A model generated the notes under the pieces. That model was not told the origin of the DNA. It did not search any database and was given only the letters and a program-made list of their open reading frames with translations. A stretch of 64,000 nucleotides of DNA. It comes from Mesorhizobium sp. M2A.F.Ca.ET.046.03.2.1. GTDB lineage: Bacteria; Pseudomonadota; Alphaproteobacteria; Rhizobiales; Rhizobiaceae. The DNA lies in the NCBI RefSeq assembly GCF_003952425.1, contig NZ_CP034449.1, forward strand, positions 5,134,001-5,198,000, in the 5' to 3' direction. The position numbers and the translations under genes are program-made. This document shows, in pieces, positions 1 through 9,450 of the stretch (its first letter is position 1; each line of letters begins with the position of its first letter).

Positions 1-189
1 CCAATCGGCGACGCGCCGCCGGTTCTCGGCGACCAATGTCTGGTCGTCGCTGGAGCCCGTGCCGATGTTGAGGCCCCGATAGATGCCGTCGGAGACGCCG
101 CCGATGCGGGTGAAGTAGCCGTGGCGCATGCCTTGCGCCTTTTCAAGCAGCGGCGAGCGTACTGGATCGGGTCTGGTCTGATTCAGCAT
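1..189 (-). CDS. pgeF: Peptidoglycan editing factor PgeF / laccase-domain protein, N-terminal part only
   Basis: The gene runs off the left edge; only the first 63 codons are present. The translation contains RHGYFTRIGGVSDGIYRGLN followed by a GTGSSDD stretch and ENRRRVADW, the conserved N-terminus of the multicopper-oxidase-like YfiH/PgeF family. E. coli PgeF cleaves wrongly incorporated residues from peptidoglycan precursors. The metal-binding residues of the family lie further downstream and cannot be checked here. It follows the SAM-methyltransferase and lgt genes on the same strand, a common rhizobial order. Confidence 0.88.
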   Translation of the reverse strand, partial: MLNQTRPDPVRSPLLEKAQGMRHGYFTRIGGVSDGIYRGLNIGTGSSDDQTLVAENRRRVADW

Positions 190-275
190 GGTTGGGTTTG
201 TCGTCCGTGCAAGGCGGGTTCGTCAAGGCGAAGTTCGGAGACGAGCGGGCCAGCCACCGAGGCCGCGCGCCGATC

Positions 276-1343
276 TCAGCCGCCTTTCGCCTTCGGCAGG
301 ACCTTCATCACCTTGAACAACTCGCCCATGGCGTCGGGGCCGGCCAGGCGTTCGACCGCGTCCGATATGACCTGACGTGTTTCGGCATCGGCATCGGCGC
401 CGAGCGTTCCGGCACGTTCGAGCAGGCCCATGCCGAGCAGGAATTCGCCCTGGGTCGACAATTGAACATCGTGACCGTGCGCCCGCGCGATGTCGGCGAG
501 AGCGGCGAAATCGACATGGGCGGTGAGGTCGGCTTCGCCTGGATTGGCCAGAACGTCCTCGCGCTCGTGCCGGCGCAGCGCCTGGAATGTGTCGCCGATC
601 CCCGGCTGCAGATGGCCGTAGTCGATGAAGAGGCCGGCGCCGCCCTGGCCGGCTATGCGTTCGGCGATCTGCGCCATCAGCGCCGAACGGGCAGGCGCCA
701 CTTCGACGATGGCGCCTTGCGGCGCATCGGCGGCGCCAGGGGGCAGCAGCGCCGGGTCGACGGATCCCGCGCCGGCGAAGAAGTGCAGCTCATCGGCGCC
801 GTCGAGGCCGACCACGCGCTCGCGCCAGCCCGCGCCGACATAGACGAACTGCCGGATCGGCACCGCGTCGAACAATTCGTTGCCGACGATGAAGAGCGGC
901 TGCGGCGGCAGCGTGTCGAGGCTCTGGTGCCAGCCAAGCGCAACGTTCTGCCCCGCAAGCGTCTGCTTCTGTATCTCGGCCAGGCGCGTGCTGGTCTCGA
1001 CCATGGCAAAGGAGGCGCCGGCCACCAGCGCCGGGTCGAGCCGTGACCAGGTGCGCAGCATGTCCTTCATCAGCGTGCCGCGGCCGGGACCGATCTCGGC
1101 GAAGGTCGGGGGCAGGGGCCGGCCGGCGCCCTGCCAGGCCTGATAGAGCCAGACGGCGACGAGCTCGCCGAACATCTGGCTGATCTCGGGCGCGGTGATG
1201 AAGTCGCCGGCGGCGCCGAAGGGCTCGCGCGTCGTGTAATAACCCTCCTCGGGATCGAACAGGCAGAGCGCCATATATTCACTGACCGGGATCGGCCCCG
1301 CCGCGCCGATCAGGCCAATGATGCGCTGCTTCAGTGTGCTCAT
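276..1343 (-). CDS. SAM-dependent methyltransferase, DUF185 / NDUFAF7 (MidA) family
   Basis: The 355-residue protein has the family's N-terminal [19 protein letters not shown] block (residues 30-48), the SAM-binding loop EIGPGRGT at 83-90 and the downstream [10 protein letters not shown] motif. Mitochondrial NDUFAF7 methylates an arginine of a complex I subunit; the bacterial role is less certain. The open frame continues far upstream into lgt, but the ATG at 1343 overlaps the lgt TGA as ATGA, so translational coupling fixes this start. It sits between lgt and pgeF in one apparent operon. Confidence 0.9.
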   Translation of the reverse strand: MSTLKQRIIGLIGAAGPIPVSEYMALCLFDPEEGYYTTREPFGAAGDFITAPEISQMFGELVAVWLYQAWQGAGRPLPPTFAEIGPGRGTLMKDMLRTWSRLDPALVAGASFAMVETSTRLAEIQKQTLAGQNVALGWHQSLDTLPPQPLFIVGNELFDAVPIRQFVYVGAGWRERVVGLDGADELHFFAGAGSVDPALLPPGAADAPQGAIVEVAPARSALMAQIAERIAGQGGAGLFIDYGHLQPGIGDTFQALRRHEREDVLANPGEADLTAHVDFAALADIARAHGHDVQLSTQGEFLLGMGLLERAGTLGADADAETRQVISDAVERLAGPDAMGELFKVMKVLPKAKGG

Positions 1344-2227
1344 GCCGCCTGCGGCTGTGGCGTCGGCTTTGCCGTGGCCATGGCCCAGATGCCGGCGAGC
1401 ACCATCGGCGTGGACAGGATCATGCCCATGGTCAGCCAGTTGGTATAGAGCAAATACCCGAGCTGGTGGTCGGGCTCGCGGAAGAACTCGATGAAGATGC
1501 GCGACAGGCCGTAGCCGCAGATGAAGGCGCCGCCGACGAAGCGAGGCGTCTTCAGTTTGAGCCGCGAATGAGTGAGGAAGCGCAGCACCAGGAACAGCAC
1601 CAGGCCTTCGAGCAGCGCCTCGTAAAGCTGGCTCGGATGGCGAGGGTCGAGGCCGGCGGGACATTGCCCCAGCGCCTGCTGGAGGCGATCGTTGCAGAAG
1701 ACGACGCCCCAGGGCATGTCGGTTGGCCTGCCCCAAAGCTCGGCATTGATGAAGTTGCAGACGCGCACCAGCCCAAGGCCGACCGGCACGCCGGCTGACA
1801 CCACGTCGAACAATGTCCAGGTGTAGATGCCACGCTTGAGCGAAAAAAGCGTCATGGCGAGGATGACACCGAGCAGGCCGCCATGGAATGACATGCCGCC
1901 CTGCCAGACGGCGAAAATGTCGAGCGGGTGCGCAATGTAGCGCTTCAAGTCGTAGAACAGCACGTAGCCGGTGCGCCCGCCGAGCACGACGCCGATCGCC
2001 GCCCAGACGATGAAGTCGTCTAGGTCCTCGGGCTTCATCGGCAGGTGGCCGTCGGGCCAGAGGCGTGCGTTGGTGACCAGCCGCTTGGCATACCACCAGG
2101 CAAAGAGGATGCCGACGATGTAGCCGACGCCGTACCAGTGCACAGCCAGCGGCCCGATATTGACGATGACCGGATCGATGTTGGGGAAGGGCAGGGAGGC
2201 CAGCGGCAGCAGGAAATATTCGCTCAA
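1340..2227 (-). CDS. lgt: Prolipoprotein diacylglyceryl transferase
   Basis: Lgt transfers the diacylglyceryl group of phosphatidylglycerol to the lipobox cysteine of prelipoproteins in the inner membrane. The 295-residue protein shows several hydrophobic segments, the HGGLLG motif (H115) and the signature [15 protein letters not shown] around residues 155-169. The start is a TTG preceded by GGAG at good spacing. It is the first gene of the lgt-methyltransferase-pgeF operon and overlaps the next gene by 4 bases. The window contains likely substrates, such as the Kazal lipoprotein at 12.4 kb. Confidence 0.95.
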   Translation of the reverse strand: MSEYFLLPLASLPFPNIDPVIVNIGPLAVHWYGVGYIVGILFAWWYAKRLVTNARLWPDGHLPMKPEDLDDFIVWAAIGVVLGGRTGYVLFYDLKRYIAHPLDIFAVWQGGMSFHGGLLGVILAMTLFSLKRGIYTWTLFDVVSAGVPVGLGLVRVCNFINAELWGRPTDMPWGVVFCNDRLQQALGQCPAGLDPRHPSQLYEALLEGLVLFLVLRFLTHSRLKLKTPRFVGGAFICGYGLSRIFIEFFREPDHQLGYLLYTNWLTMGMILSTPMVLAGIWAMATAKPTPQPQAA

Positions 2228-2329
2228 CAGGGTCTCCAGGGCGCGGTCATGTTCGGGCGCGGACCATGCGGCAGGGTTTTGGCGGGGTCAAGGCAACGGC
2301 AGCGCGGCAAATCTGAATTTGGGACGCAG

Positions 2330-2512
2330 CTAATCGCCGTTACGTGGCGGCTTTGGCTTTTGGCCTTGGGCCAATTCCCTGTATTTGGCTTCCAAGCGGT
2401 CAAACACCTCTTCGGCATGCATTGTCCGCTTTGCTTCGACGTCGCTGATGCCCTTGGCGAGCGCTGCGTCTAGTGCGGCAATGCGCTTTTCCGAACCCCC
2501 AGTGTTGGGCAT
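2330..2512 (-). CDS. Short ParD-antitoxin-like protein lacking the DNA-binding half
   Basis: This is a 60-residue charged protein. The stretch RIAALDAALAKGISDVEAKR followed by AEEVFDRLEAKYREL resembles the C-terminal, toxin-binding helix of ParD-type antitoxins. The N-terminal ribbon-helix-helix expected of a full antitoxin is missing, and no toxin gene is adjacent. An ATG at 2512 follows a GGGAG ribosome-binding site, so it may be expressed. It could be a stand-alone remnant, an orphan antitoxin domain, or an unrelated small protein of similar composition. Confidence 0.5.
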   Translation of the reverse strand: MPNTGGSEKRIAALDAALAKGISDVEAKRTMHAEEVFDRLEAKYRELAQGQKPKPPRNGD

Positions 2513-2660
2513 CCCACGCTCCCGTTCGAAACATCCTATCAGATAATAACGACAACGACGGACACGGTGAGATCAAATCGTAACCACGTGAGCACGCCGC
2601 AATGCGCTTGCATTCCGCGCCGCGCGCCACTACGTCAAAACGACAAAGCGAGGATCTGCC

Positions 2661-2963
2661 ATGGCGACCGGACCGAACCGCATTCTCGACGAATTCGCAA
2701 AGATCATGACCGACGCCGCGGGTGCCGCGCAGGGCGTTCGTCGCGAGGTGGAGACGGCGTTCCGGGCGCAGGCCGAGCGCATGCTGAATTCCATGGATGT
2801 GGTGCAGCGCGAAGAATTCGAGGCGGTGCGCGAGATGGCGGTCAAGGCGCGGGAAGACAACATCCAACTGGCGACGCGCGTCGAGGCGCTCGAGGCCAAG
2901 CTCGCCGAATTGACCGGACAGGCCGCACCTGCGGGTGCCGCGAAGCCCCGCGCAAAAAAATAA
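2661..2963 (+). CDS. ubiK: UbiK / BMFP-domain (YqiC-like) accessory protein
   Basis: The 100-residue protein has the family layout: an N-terminal amphipathic segment (ILDEFAKIMTDAAGAAQGVR), the REEFEAVREMA block around residues 52-62, a short coiled coil near 73-88 and a basic Ala/Lys-rich tail. UbiK in E. coli assists the aerobic ubiquinone-synthesis complex and forms trimers that bind membranes. The ATG has GAGGA upstream. It faces away from the lgt operon, and the symbol is given by family. Confidence 0.8.
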   Translation: MATGPNRILDEFAKIMTDAAGAAQGVRREVETAFRAQAERMLNSMDVVQREEFEAVREMAVKAREDNIQLATRVEALEAKLAELTGQAAPAGAAKPRAKK

Positions 2964-3276
2964 TCGTTAAACTTTTCCACATAGCGCGATCCGAAAAATC
3001 GCTTTGCCGTGAATCGCTTACCGGCATTGCATGAATCTTTGTGACAGCCACCTTTCCACATGCGGATGACGCGGCGCGAAAAATTGGGCTGTTCACGCGA
3101 CTCCCGATCAATAGACTGAATTTGTTGCATGATTCGAAGCAGGGTCATGCGCCGGGCGGTGGGGTCCGGTTGGGTCTTTGCGTTGGAAAGTCCTGACCGT
3201 CCGAGTTCTAGACAAGATTGTTCGTTGTGTGTGCCCCGCGGAGCGTGTGGCGCTCCCCTGAACACAGGAAGCATTC
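2964..3276 (+). other. Intergenic stretch upstream of the YbjN-like gene
   Basis: About 310 bases without a convincing gene. Several short frames exist on both strands but lack ribosome-binding sites and family features. The region is more AT-rich at its left end. An AGGA just before 3277 is the ribosome-binding site of the next gene. I see no clear terminator or RNA. Confidence 0.5.
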
Positions 3277-3777
3277 ATGGAACTCCTCGAACTCGAATTC
3301 TCCCGCGAAATCCACCCGGTGGACGTCATCGAGCAGGTGGCCCACAACAATGACTGGTCCTTCGAGCGCGCCGGCGACGACGAGATTTCGATTTCGGTGG
3401 CCGGCAGCTGGACCGACTATCACGTCTCCTTTTCCTGGATGGAGGATTTCGAGGCGCTGCATCTGGCCTGCGCTTTCGACATCAAGGTGCCGGAGACGCG
3501 CGCGCTGGAAGTGATGCGACTGTTGTCGCTGATCAACGAGCAGATGCTGTTCGGGCATTTCGACCTGTGGGAGCAGGAAGGCGCGATCATGTTCCGCCAA
3601 TCGCTGTTGCTTGCCGGCGGGGTCGAGCCGTCGAGCCAACAGGTCGAGGTGCTTCTATCGTCGGCGCTCGAGGCCTGCGAATGCTATTTCCAGGCCTTCC
3701 AGTTCGTCGTCTGGTCGGGTACATCGGCCAAGGACGCGCTCTCCAGCGTGCTCTTCGAGACCCACGGAAACGCCTGA
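3277..3777 (+). CDS. YbjN domain-containing protein
   Basis: This acidic 166-residue cytoplasmic protein matches the rhizobial YbjN (DUF1790-type) family. Recognisable features are an N-terminal E-L-E-F-S segment, the central VSFSWMEDFEALHLACAFD, and LLSLINEQMLFGHFDLW. YbjN proteins are thought to have a type III secretion chaperone-like fold; overexpression in E. coli affects motility and stress responses, but no reaction is known. It is followed after 18 bases by the csaA-like gene, so the two may be cotranscribed. Confidence 0.85.
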   Translation: MELLELEFSREIHPVDVIEQVAHNNDWSFERAGDDEISISVAGSWTDYHVSFSWMEDFEALHLACAFDIKVPETRALEVMRLLSLINEQMLFGHFDLWEQEGAIMFRQSLLLAGGVEPSSQQVEVLLSSALEACECYFQAFQFVVWSGTSAKDALSSVLFETHGNA

Positions 3778-3795
3778 ACCAAACCGATATCGCCG

Positions 3796-4155
3796 ATGAG
3801 TTCCAGCAGCGAGCGCAAGCCCGAGATCAGCTTTGCCGATTTCGACCGTGTCGATATCCGTGCCGGCACGATCGTCGAGGCCGAGCCGTTTCCGGAAGCG
3901 CGCAAACCGGCAATCAAGCTGAAGATCGATTTCGGCCCGGCGATCGGTGTGAAGAAGTCGTCAGCGCAGATCACCAAATACTACGCGCCGGAAACGTTGG
4001 TCGGCCGGCAGGTCTTCGCGGTGGTCAATTTCCCGCCGCGCCAGATCGGTCCCTTCATGTCGGAGGTCCTGACGCTCGGCTTTCCCGATGAAGAGGGCGC
4101 GGTGGTGCTCGGCGCCATCGAGCGTAGGGTGCCGGACGGCGGGCGCCTATTCTAG
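3796..4155 (+). CDS. csaA: tRNA-binding domain protein, CsaA-like
   Basis: The 119-residue protein consists of one OB-fold tRNA-binding domain, the domain also found in MetG C-termini and Arc1p. Key blocks are [20 protein letters not shown] and [16 protein letters not shown], ending in [19 protein letters not shown], typical of full-length CsaA. CsaA has been linked to chaperone and export-related activity in Bacillus; in rhizobia the role is undefined. Its last 9 bases overlap the end of the convergent glycosyltransferase gene. Confidence 0.87.
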   Translation: MSSSSERKPEISFADFDRVDIRAGTIVEAEPFPEARKPAIKLKIDFGPAIGVKKSSAQITKYYAPETLVGRQVFAVVNFPPRQIGPFMSEVLTLGFPDEEGAVVLGAIERRVPDGGRLF

Positions 4156-5211
4156 GACGAGCCTAGGGCGACCCGGAGCCACCCTGTCCTGATCGGCGCG
4201 CTTACTTGGCATCCCCAGCGCTTCGTCGACCGCGTCGAGGAACATCTCGGCGCAGGCCGTCCAGCTGTAGCGCATGGCGCGCTGACGCGCTTCGGCGCGA
4301 TCGACGTTGAGCGCCTTCATCGCCGCCTCGCCCAGGTCGTTCGACACGGCTCCGCCGACACCGTCGCCGACAATGTCGATCGGTCCGGTCACCGGATAGG
4401 CGGCCACCGGCGTTCCGCTGGCCAGCGCTTCGATGATGACGTTGCCGAAGGTGTCGGTGCGGCTCGGAAACACGAACACATCGGCCGAGGCGTAGATCTC
4501 GGCCAGCTCGTCGTTCGGGCGATGGCCGAGGAAATGCGCGTTGGGATAGCGCGCCTTGAGTTTTGCCAGTTCCGGTCCTTCGCCGACGATCACCTTGCTG
4601 CCGGGCAGGTCGAGATCGAGGAAGGCGGTCAGGTTCTTTTCGATCGCGACGCGGCCGACGCACAGGAAGACCGGGCGCGGAAATCCGGTTTCCTTGCGCT
4701 TGTCGGGCCGGAAATGGTCGGTGTCGACGCCGCGCGTCCAGGGCCTCAGCTTGTTGAAGCCACGCGCCGCGAGATCGTCCGCCAGCGATTGCGTGGCGAC
4801 AAGCGTGCCCTGTCCGGAATTGTGGAAGTCACGCAGCCAGTTGTAGGCCCAGCTTTCCGGCACCGGCAGGCGGGCGCTGAGATATTCGGGAAAGCGCGTG
4901 TGGTAGCTGGTGGTGAAGGGGCGGCTGGCCTTGCGGCAGTAGCGGCGCGCCATGATGCCGAGCGGACCCTCGGTGACGATGTGGATGTGGTCGGCCTTGG
5001 CGGCATCGATCCGGCGCGCCACATGGCCCGGCGTCGTCAGCGCGAGCCGGATGTCGGGATAGGTCGGCATCGGCAAGGTGCGAAAGAGGTTCGGCGTCAG
5101 GAAATCGAGCTCGACGTCGAAGGGCTTCAGCGCCTCGGTGAGGCGTTCGAGCGTGTGCACCACGCCATTGACCTGCGGCTGCCAAGCGTCGGTGACCATC
5201 AGGATGCGCAT
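4147..5211 (-). CDS. Glycosyltransferase family 4 (SqdX/PimB-like)
   Basis: The 354-residue GT-B enzyme has both Rossmann-like halves. The N-terminal acceptor half contains [14 protein letters not shown] and [16 protein letters not shown]. The C-terminal donor half contains [12 protein letters not shown] (182-193), [10 protein letters not shown] and the EX7E-type block around [20 protein letters not shown]. This subgroup transfers sugars from nucleotide sugars to lipid acceptors such as diacylglycerol; the exact substrate cannot be read from sequence. The ATG at 5211 has GGGA upstream; a longer frame starting upstream lacks such support. Confidence 0.85.
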   Translation of the reverse strand: MRILMVTDAWQPQVNGVVHTLERLTEALKPFDVELDFLTPNLFRTLPMPTYPDIRLALTTPGHVARRIDAAKADHIHIVTEGPLGIMARRYCRKASRPFTTSYHTRFPEYLSARLPVPESWAYNWLRDFHNSGQGTLVATQSLADDLAARGFNKLRPWTRGVDTDHFRPDKRKETGFPRPVFLCVGRVAIEKNLTAFLDLDLPGSKVIVGEGPELAKLKARYPNAHFLGHRPNDELAEIYASADVFVFPSRTDTFGNVIIEALASGTPVAAYPVTGPIDIVGDGVGGAVSNDLGEAAMKALNVDRAEARQRAMRYSWTACAEMFLDAVDEALGMPSKRADQDRVAPGRPRLVLE

Positions 5212-5436
5212 GGAGATCCCGCTACGTATGACGGTCCATCGCCGCGATAACTCCCGGACGCGCCGGCGCGGTGCCGCAACGGCAGCCACGCGGCAGCTCG
5301 CGCCTCGCTCCAGCGCACCCGGGCAGGGGCGGGATCGAAGCGGGGCGGCAGAGCCGAATCAACAAGGGTCGCGCGCTTCATGCGCGCTCTTCACCATGAT
5401 TTCATGACGGGCGGATGAAGCCTGTCTTGGCTCTGC

Positions 5437-6852
5437 TTACGCAGGCACCTTGATGACGGCGCGCAGGCCGCCGAGCGGACTGTCCTCGAGGCTGATGTCG
5501 CCGCCGTGGCTGCGGGCGATGTCGCGGGCGATCGACAGGCCAAGTCCGGTGCCGCTGGCGTCCAGGTTGCGCGCCTCGTCCAGTCGCAGGAATGGCTTGA
5601 ACACCTCTTCACGCTTGTCGGGCGCGATGCCCGGCCCATTGTCGTCGATGGTGACGGTGAGCGAGCCATGGCTGTGGTTGGCGTGGACCTCGACGGCCTT
5701 GGCATAGCGGAACGCATTGCCGATGACGTTCGAAAGCAAACGGGCAAAGGCGTTCGGCCGCACATGCACGGCCGGATCGCCGGCCAGCGTCGTCGTGAGC
5801 TTGCAGCGACGCAATTGCGCTTCCTCGCCGAGCTTCTGGAAATAGGCGTTGAGGTCGAAGCGTCCGGTGTCCTCCGCGGACTCGCCACGGGCAAAGGCGA
5901 GATAGCCTTCCAGCATCGACTGCATGTCGTCGATGTCCTGGTTCAGCGCGGCCTTGGTCTCCGCTTTGCCGCCGGCCAGGGCCAGCTGCAGCTTGAAGCG
6001 GGTGAGGATGGTCCTGAGGTCGTGGCTGACGCCGGTCAGCATGGCGGTGCGCTGCTCGATCTGGCGCTCGATACGCTCACGCATCTGGATGAAGGCGAAG
6101 CCGGCGCGGCGAACCTCCTCGGCGCCGCGCGGGCGGAAATCGCGCGGCATCGGCCGGCCCTTGCCGAAACTCTCGGCGGCCTCGGCGAGCGTCAGGATCG
6201 GCCTGATCTGATTGCGCAGGAAGGGAATGGCGATCATCAGCAGAACCAGCGAGGTGCCGACCATCCAGATCAGGAAGATATGCGTATTCGAGGCATAAGC
6301 CTGGCTGCGCCGCACGAAGACGCGCAGCACTTTGCCTTCGAGCTGGACGCGGACCTCGACGACGTTCGAGTTGCCGACCGTGTCGATCCAGAACGGACGG
6401 TTGATCTGTCTCGTGATCTCCGACGACAGCGCCTCGTCGAGGATCGAGAAGAACGGCTTCGGGCCGGGCGGCGGCAACGGATCTGGCGGCAGCAGATCCA
6501 CTTTCAACTGCATGCGGTCCTGGGCGATGCGGATGATGTTGGCGTAGTCAGCGTCGTGCGGATAGGTCTCCATCATGTCGATGACGGCAGCAATGTCCGA
6601 GATCGTCGCCTGCGACAGGCGCTGGGTGACCGTCTGCCAGTGGCGTTCCATGAAGACGAAGGCGATCACCGACTGCAGCAGGATCATCGGCGCGATGACG
6701 ATGATCAGCGAGCGGGCGTAGAGCCGCTTCGGCATGTAGAGCGCGATCAAGCGCCAGAACCGGTTCCAGGCGCGCGGCATCGCCCTCAGCGTCCGCAGCG
6801 CGAGGTCGCCGGGGCCGCTCCCTTTCGGCTGTTCCAGTTGCGTGGTCGCCAT
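5437..6852 (-). CDS. Sensor histidine kinase, EnvZ/OmpR type, partner of the PetR-like regulator
   Basis: This 471-residue inner-membrane kinase has one transmembrane segment at about 48-67, a periplasmic domain of about 125 residues, a second segment near 192-211, HAMP, and a HisKA domain with phosphoacceptor H277 in GVSHDLRT. The ATPase domain follows, with N-box SNVIGNAFRYA, G1 DDNGPGIAP and G2 GTGLGLSIARDI. The ATG at 6852 with AAGG upstream is preferred to a TTG 11 codons earlier. It lies 51 bases after petR on the same strand. Confidence 0.9.
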   Translation of the reverse strand: MATTQLEQPKGSGPGDLALRTLRAMPRAWNRFWRLIALYMPKRLYARSLIIVIAPMILLQSVIAFVFMERHWQTVTQRLSQATISDIAAVIDMMETYPHDADYANIIRIAQDRMQLKVDLLPPDPLPPPGPKPFFSILDEALSSEITRQINRPFWIDTVGNSNVVEVRVQLEGKVLRVFVRRSQAYASNTHIFLIWMVGTSLVLLMIAIPFLRNQIRPILTLAEAAESFGKGRPMPRDFRPRGAEEVRRAGFAFIQMRERIERQIEQRTAMLTGVSHDLRTILTRFKLQLALAGGKAETKAALNQDIDDMQSMLEGYLAFARGESAEDTGRFDLNAYFQKLGEEAQLRRCKLTTTLAGDPAVHVRPNAFARLLSNVIGNAFRYAKAVEVHANHSHGSLTVTIDDNGPGIAPDKREEVFKPFLRLDEARNLDASGTGLGLSIARDIARSHGGDISLEDSPLGGLRAVIKVPA

Positions 6853-6903
6853 TCGCCTTCCGCTCGTCGATGGCCTGTTCAGCAAAGGGCCTTCGACGGT
6901 AGT

Positions 6904-7623
6904 CTATTCGACGCTGAGCCGATACCCAATACCGCGCACCGTCTGCAGCCACACCGGATTGGACGGATCGCGCTCGATCTTGCGGCGCAGCCGGTTGATC
7001 TGCACGTCGATGGTGCGCTCGCCGACATCCGATTCATCGCCCACCAGCTCATGGCGCGGTATGGTCTCGCCCGCCCGCGCGGCGAAGATCGCGAGGATCT
7101 CCTGCTCGCGGTCGGTCAGCTTAAGCGCCTCGCCGCCGCGCTTCAATTCGCGCTTGGCGATCTGGAACGTGTAGGGCCCGAACACCAGCTGTTCCACCTT
7201 CGGCGTTGCGGCCGGGCCGCCACGGCGCAGGATGTTATTGATGCGCAGGATCAGCTCGCGCGGATCGAACGGTTTCGGCAGGTAATCATCGGCGCCGGCT
7301 TCCAGCCCGCTGATGCGGCTGTCGGTCTCGGACAGCGCCGTCAGCATCAGGATCGGTACGTTCTTCTCGGCCCGCAGCGCCTTGGTGAGATCGACGCCGG
7401 TTTCGCCCGGCATCATGACATCGAGCACCAGAAGGTCGAAGTCGAGGCCGGCGAGCTTGCGCCTGGCTTCGCCGGAATTGCCGGCGACAGTGACGCGAAA
7501 GCCATTCTCGGACAGATACTGCTTAAGCAGGTTGCGGATACGCGTGTCGTCGTCAACGACCAGAAGATGCGGCGCGTCATCGTCGGGCGCGGCCGGATGA
7601 TCGACCTTCTCAATGGTCTCCAT
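6904..7623 (-). CDS. petR: OmpR-family response regulator, PetR-like
   Basis: The 239-residue protein has a receiver domain with acidic pocket VVDDDTR, phosphoacceptor D68 in LLVLDVMMPGETG and the KPFDPREL lysine. It ends in a winged-helix DNA-binding domain with ERTIDVQINRLRRKIE and VRGIGYRL. A MarR gene directly upstream matches the petP-petR pair of Rhodobacter capsulatus, which is essential for growth there. The start codon lies 14 bases inside the upstream gene's end, which suggests coupled translation. The downstream kinase is the likely phosphodonor. Confidence 0.85.
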   Translation of the reverse strand: METIEKVDHPAAPDDDAPHLLVVDDDTRIRNLLKQYLSENGFRVTVAGNSGEARRKLAGLDFDLLVLDVMMPGETGVDLTKALRAEKNVPILMLTALSETDSRISGLEAGADDYLPKPFDPRELILRINNILRRGGPAATPKVEQLVFGPYTFQIAKRELKRGGEALKLTDREQEILAIFAARAGETIPRHELVGDESDVGERTIDVQINRLRRKIERDPSNPVWLQTVRGIGYRLSVE

Positions 7624-8137
7624 GGTTCTTCCCCGATGTTTGCGCAGGCACAATGTCGATCTGCGCTCTTAGTTCCGGATTGACCATCGCTTCCAGGAAT
7701 CGCTCGATCGTGGCGCGTTCGGTGGCTCCGGAATCCTCCAATGCCGCACGGATGCGGCGCGACTGTGGCCGCGCCAGCGCCAAGGCCAGCGCGCGGCCCT
7801 TGGCGGTCGGGTAGAGCTCGCGCTGCCGGCGGTCGCGCGGGCCCTGCACCTGGACGATATGATCGGTGTCGATCAGCTGCTTCAAAACCCGCGCAAGGCT
7901 CTGCTTGGTGATCTTCAGCACATCGAGCAGCTCGGCGACGGTGAGGCCCGGCCTGCGGTTGACGAAGTGCAGCACACGGTGATGGGCGCGGCCGAAGCCA
8001 TAGTCCGCGAGGATCTGGTCCGGGTCGGAGGTGAAATCGCGATAGGCGAAAAAGAACAGTTCGATGATGGCGAAGTCGATGCCGTCCTCATCGGCGATCG
8101 CCGTCCTGATCGGTTTTCCGGCTGCGGGGCTCGTCAT
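7610..8137 (-). CDS. petP: MarR-family transcriptional regulator, PetP-like
   Basis: The 175-residue winged-helix protein contains YGFGRAHHRVLHFVNRRPGL, then LTVAELLDVLKITKQSLARV (recognition helix region) and the DRRQRELYPTAKG wing. A frame open to 8194 would place coding sequence over a strong palindrome (8159-8185). The ATGATG at 8140-8135, with GGAG just upstream, is the better start, and I chose the second ATG for spacing. It heads the petP-petR-kinase operon and probably binds the palindrome between itself and ilvE. Confidence 0.85.
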   Translation of the reverse strand: MTSPAAGKPIRTAIADEDGIDFAIIELFFFAYRDFTSDPDQILADYGFGRAHHRVLHFVNRRPGLTVAELLDVLKITKQSLARVLKQLIDTDHIVQVQGPRDRRQRELYPTAKGRALALALARPQSRRIRAALEDSGATERATIERFLEAMVNPELRAQIDIVPAQTSGKNHGDH

Positions 8138-8158
8138 CATTTCTCCATGCGAGGCGGG

Positions 8159-8185
8159 AATTATGTCAGTACTATTGACGTAATT
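8159..8185. promoter_or_regulatory. Near-perfect 27-bp palindrome in the petP/ilvE divergent promoter region, probable MarR operator
   Basis: Half-sites ATTATGTCA and TGACGTAAT face each other around a central base, and 11 of 13 arm positions are complementary. Its size and symmetry suit a MarR dimer. It starts 22 bases upstream of the petP start codon, where autorepression would be expected. Control of ilvE, whose start is 226 bases away, is possible but less direct. Confidence 0.65.
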
Positions 8186-8410
8186 CCCCGGCAATGATAA
8201 TTTTTGACAAGCTTTTCGGCGGATTGCGAACGAAAAGGCAAGCGGAAGCCGTTTTTCCGGAACTTCCTGAGTTTGCCACGAATTGAATATCCGCCTACGC
8301 TTCCAAGCACTGGCCAGCGTTTCGGATCCTGTTCGGATCCTGTGATGGGGCCGGCACGAAGGCTATAAAAAACATAACGATTTGCGGGCACCCGCCCGCG
8401 GGAGGTTTCC

Positions 8411-9304
8411 ATGGCATCCGTTCCCTTCGATCAACTGGACGGCTTCATCTGGATGAACGGCGAGTTCGTCAAATGGGCCGACGCCAAGATCCATGTGCTG
8501 ACCCATGGCCTGCACTATGCCAGCGCCATCTTCGAGGGCGAGCGCGCCTACGGCGGCCAGATCTTCAAGCTGACCGAGCACAATGAGCGTCTGCATGAAT
8601 CGGCACGCCTCTTGGGCTTCAAGATTCCCTATCCGGTCGCCGAGATCGACGAGGCCTGCCGGACGCTTTTGAAGAAGCAGGGTTTTCAGGACGCCTATGT
8701 GCGCCCGATCGCCTGGCGCGGCAGCGAGCAGATGGGCGTCTCGGCGCAGAACAACCGCATCAATTGCGCCATCGCCATCTGGCAATGGCCGAGCTATTTC
8801 GATCCCGCGCAGAAGCTCAAGGGCATCCGCCTCGATGTCGCCGAATGGCGACGGCCCGACCCGCGCACCGCGCCGTCCAAGTCCAAGGCCGCCGGCCTCT
8901 ACATGATCTGCACGCTGTCCAAACATGCTGCCGAGGCCAAGGGCTATGCCGACGCCATGATGCTCGACTGGCGCGGCCAGGTGGCGGAAGCCACCGGCGC
9001 CAATATCTTCTTCGTCAAGGACGGCAAGATCCATACGCCGACGCCGGACTGCTTCCTCGACGGCATCACCCGCCGCACGGTGATCGGCCTGGCCAAGGAC
9101 CGTGGTTTCGAAGTGATCGAGCGCGCCATCATGCCGGAAGAACTCGAAGGTTTCGAGCAATGCTTCCTGACCGGTACCGCGGCCGAGGTAACACCGGTTT
9201 CGGAGATCGGTCCATACCGATTCGAGGTTGGCGAGATCGCCAAGACCTTGATGAACGACTATTCTGCTGCGGTGCAACCAAAGCACGCGATCGCCGCAGA
9301 ATAG
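8411..9304 (+). CDS. ilvE: Branched-chain amino acid aminotransferase
   Basis: This PLP-dependent class IV aminotransferase interconverts leucine, isoleucine and valine with their 2-oxo acids. The 297-residue protein carries the family blocks THGLHYASAIFEGERAYGG, GVSAQNNRINCAIA, ADAMMLDWRGQVAEATGANI and CFLTGTAAEVTPV. A strong GGGAGG lies upstream of the ATG. It is transcribed away from petP-petR and followed by an intrinsic terminator, so it appears monocistronic. Confidence 0.94.
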   Translation: MASVPFDQLDGFIWMNGEFVKWADAKIHVLTHGLHYASAIFEGERAYGGQIFKLTEHNERLHESARLLGFKIPYPVAEIDEACRTLLKKQGFQDAYVRPIAWRGSEQMGVSAQNNRINCAIAIWQWPSYFDPAQKLKGIRLDVAEWRRPDPRTAPSKSKAAGLYMICTLSKHAAEAKGYADAMMLDWRGQVAEATGANIFFVKDGKIHTPTPDCFLDGITRRTVIGLAKDRGFEVIERAIMPEELEGFEQCFLTGTAAEVTPVSEIGPYRFEVGEIAKTLMNDYSAAVQPKHAIAAE

Positions 9305-9332
9305 CGAAAGTCACAGTTTTTTTGTGCAATAG

Positions 9333-9361
9333 GGGCGGTTTTCGGGCCGCCCTTTTTATTT
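9333..9361 (+). terminator. Intrinsic terminator after ilvE
   Basis: A GGGCGG / CCGCCC stem with an 8-base loop is followed by CC-free TTTTTATTT. It lies 28 bases after the ilvE stop. Confidence 0.8.
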
Positions 9362-9450
9362 AAGCTTTCATGCATTTGACTTTCGGACGGTTCGGCGTCT
9401 CATGATGGTGTCGGCCCTTGGAGGCAGGCGGCTATGGAGGGACTAGTTAC

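Noticed and set aside
5506..7683. A 725-codon frame on the plus strand, opposite the kinase and response regulator
   Set aside because: It is antisense to two clearly conserved genes; long antisense frames are normal in GC-rich DNA. No family motif or ribosome-binding site supports it.
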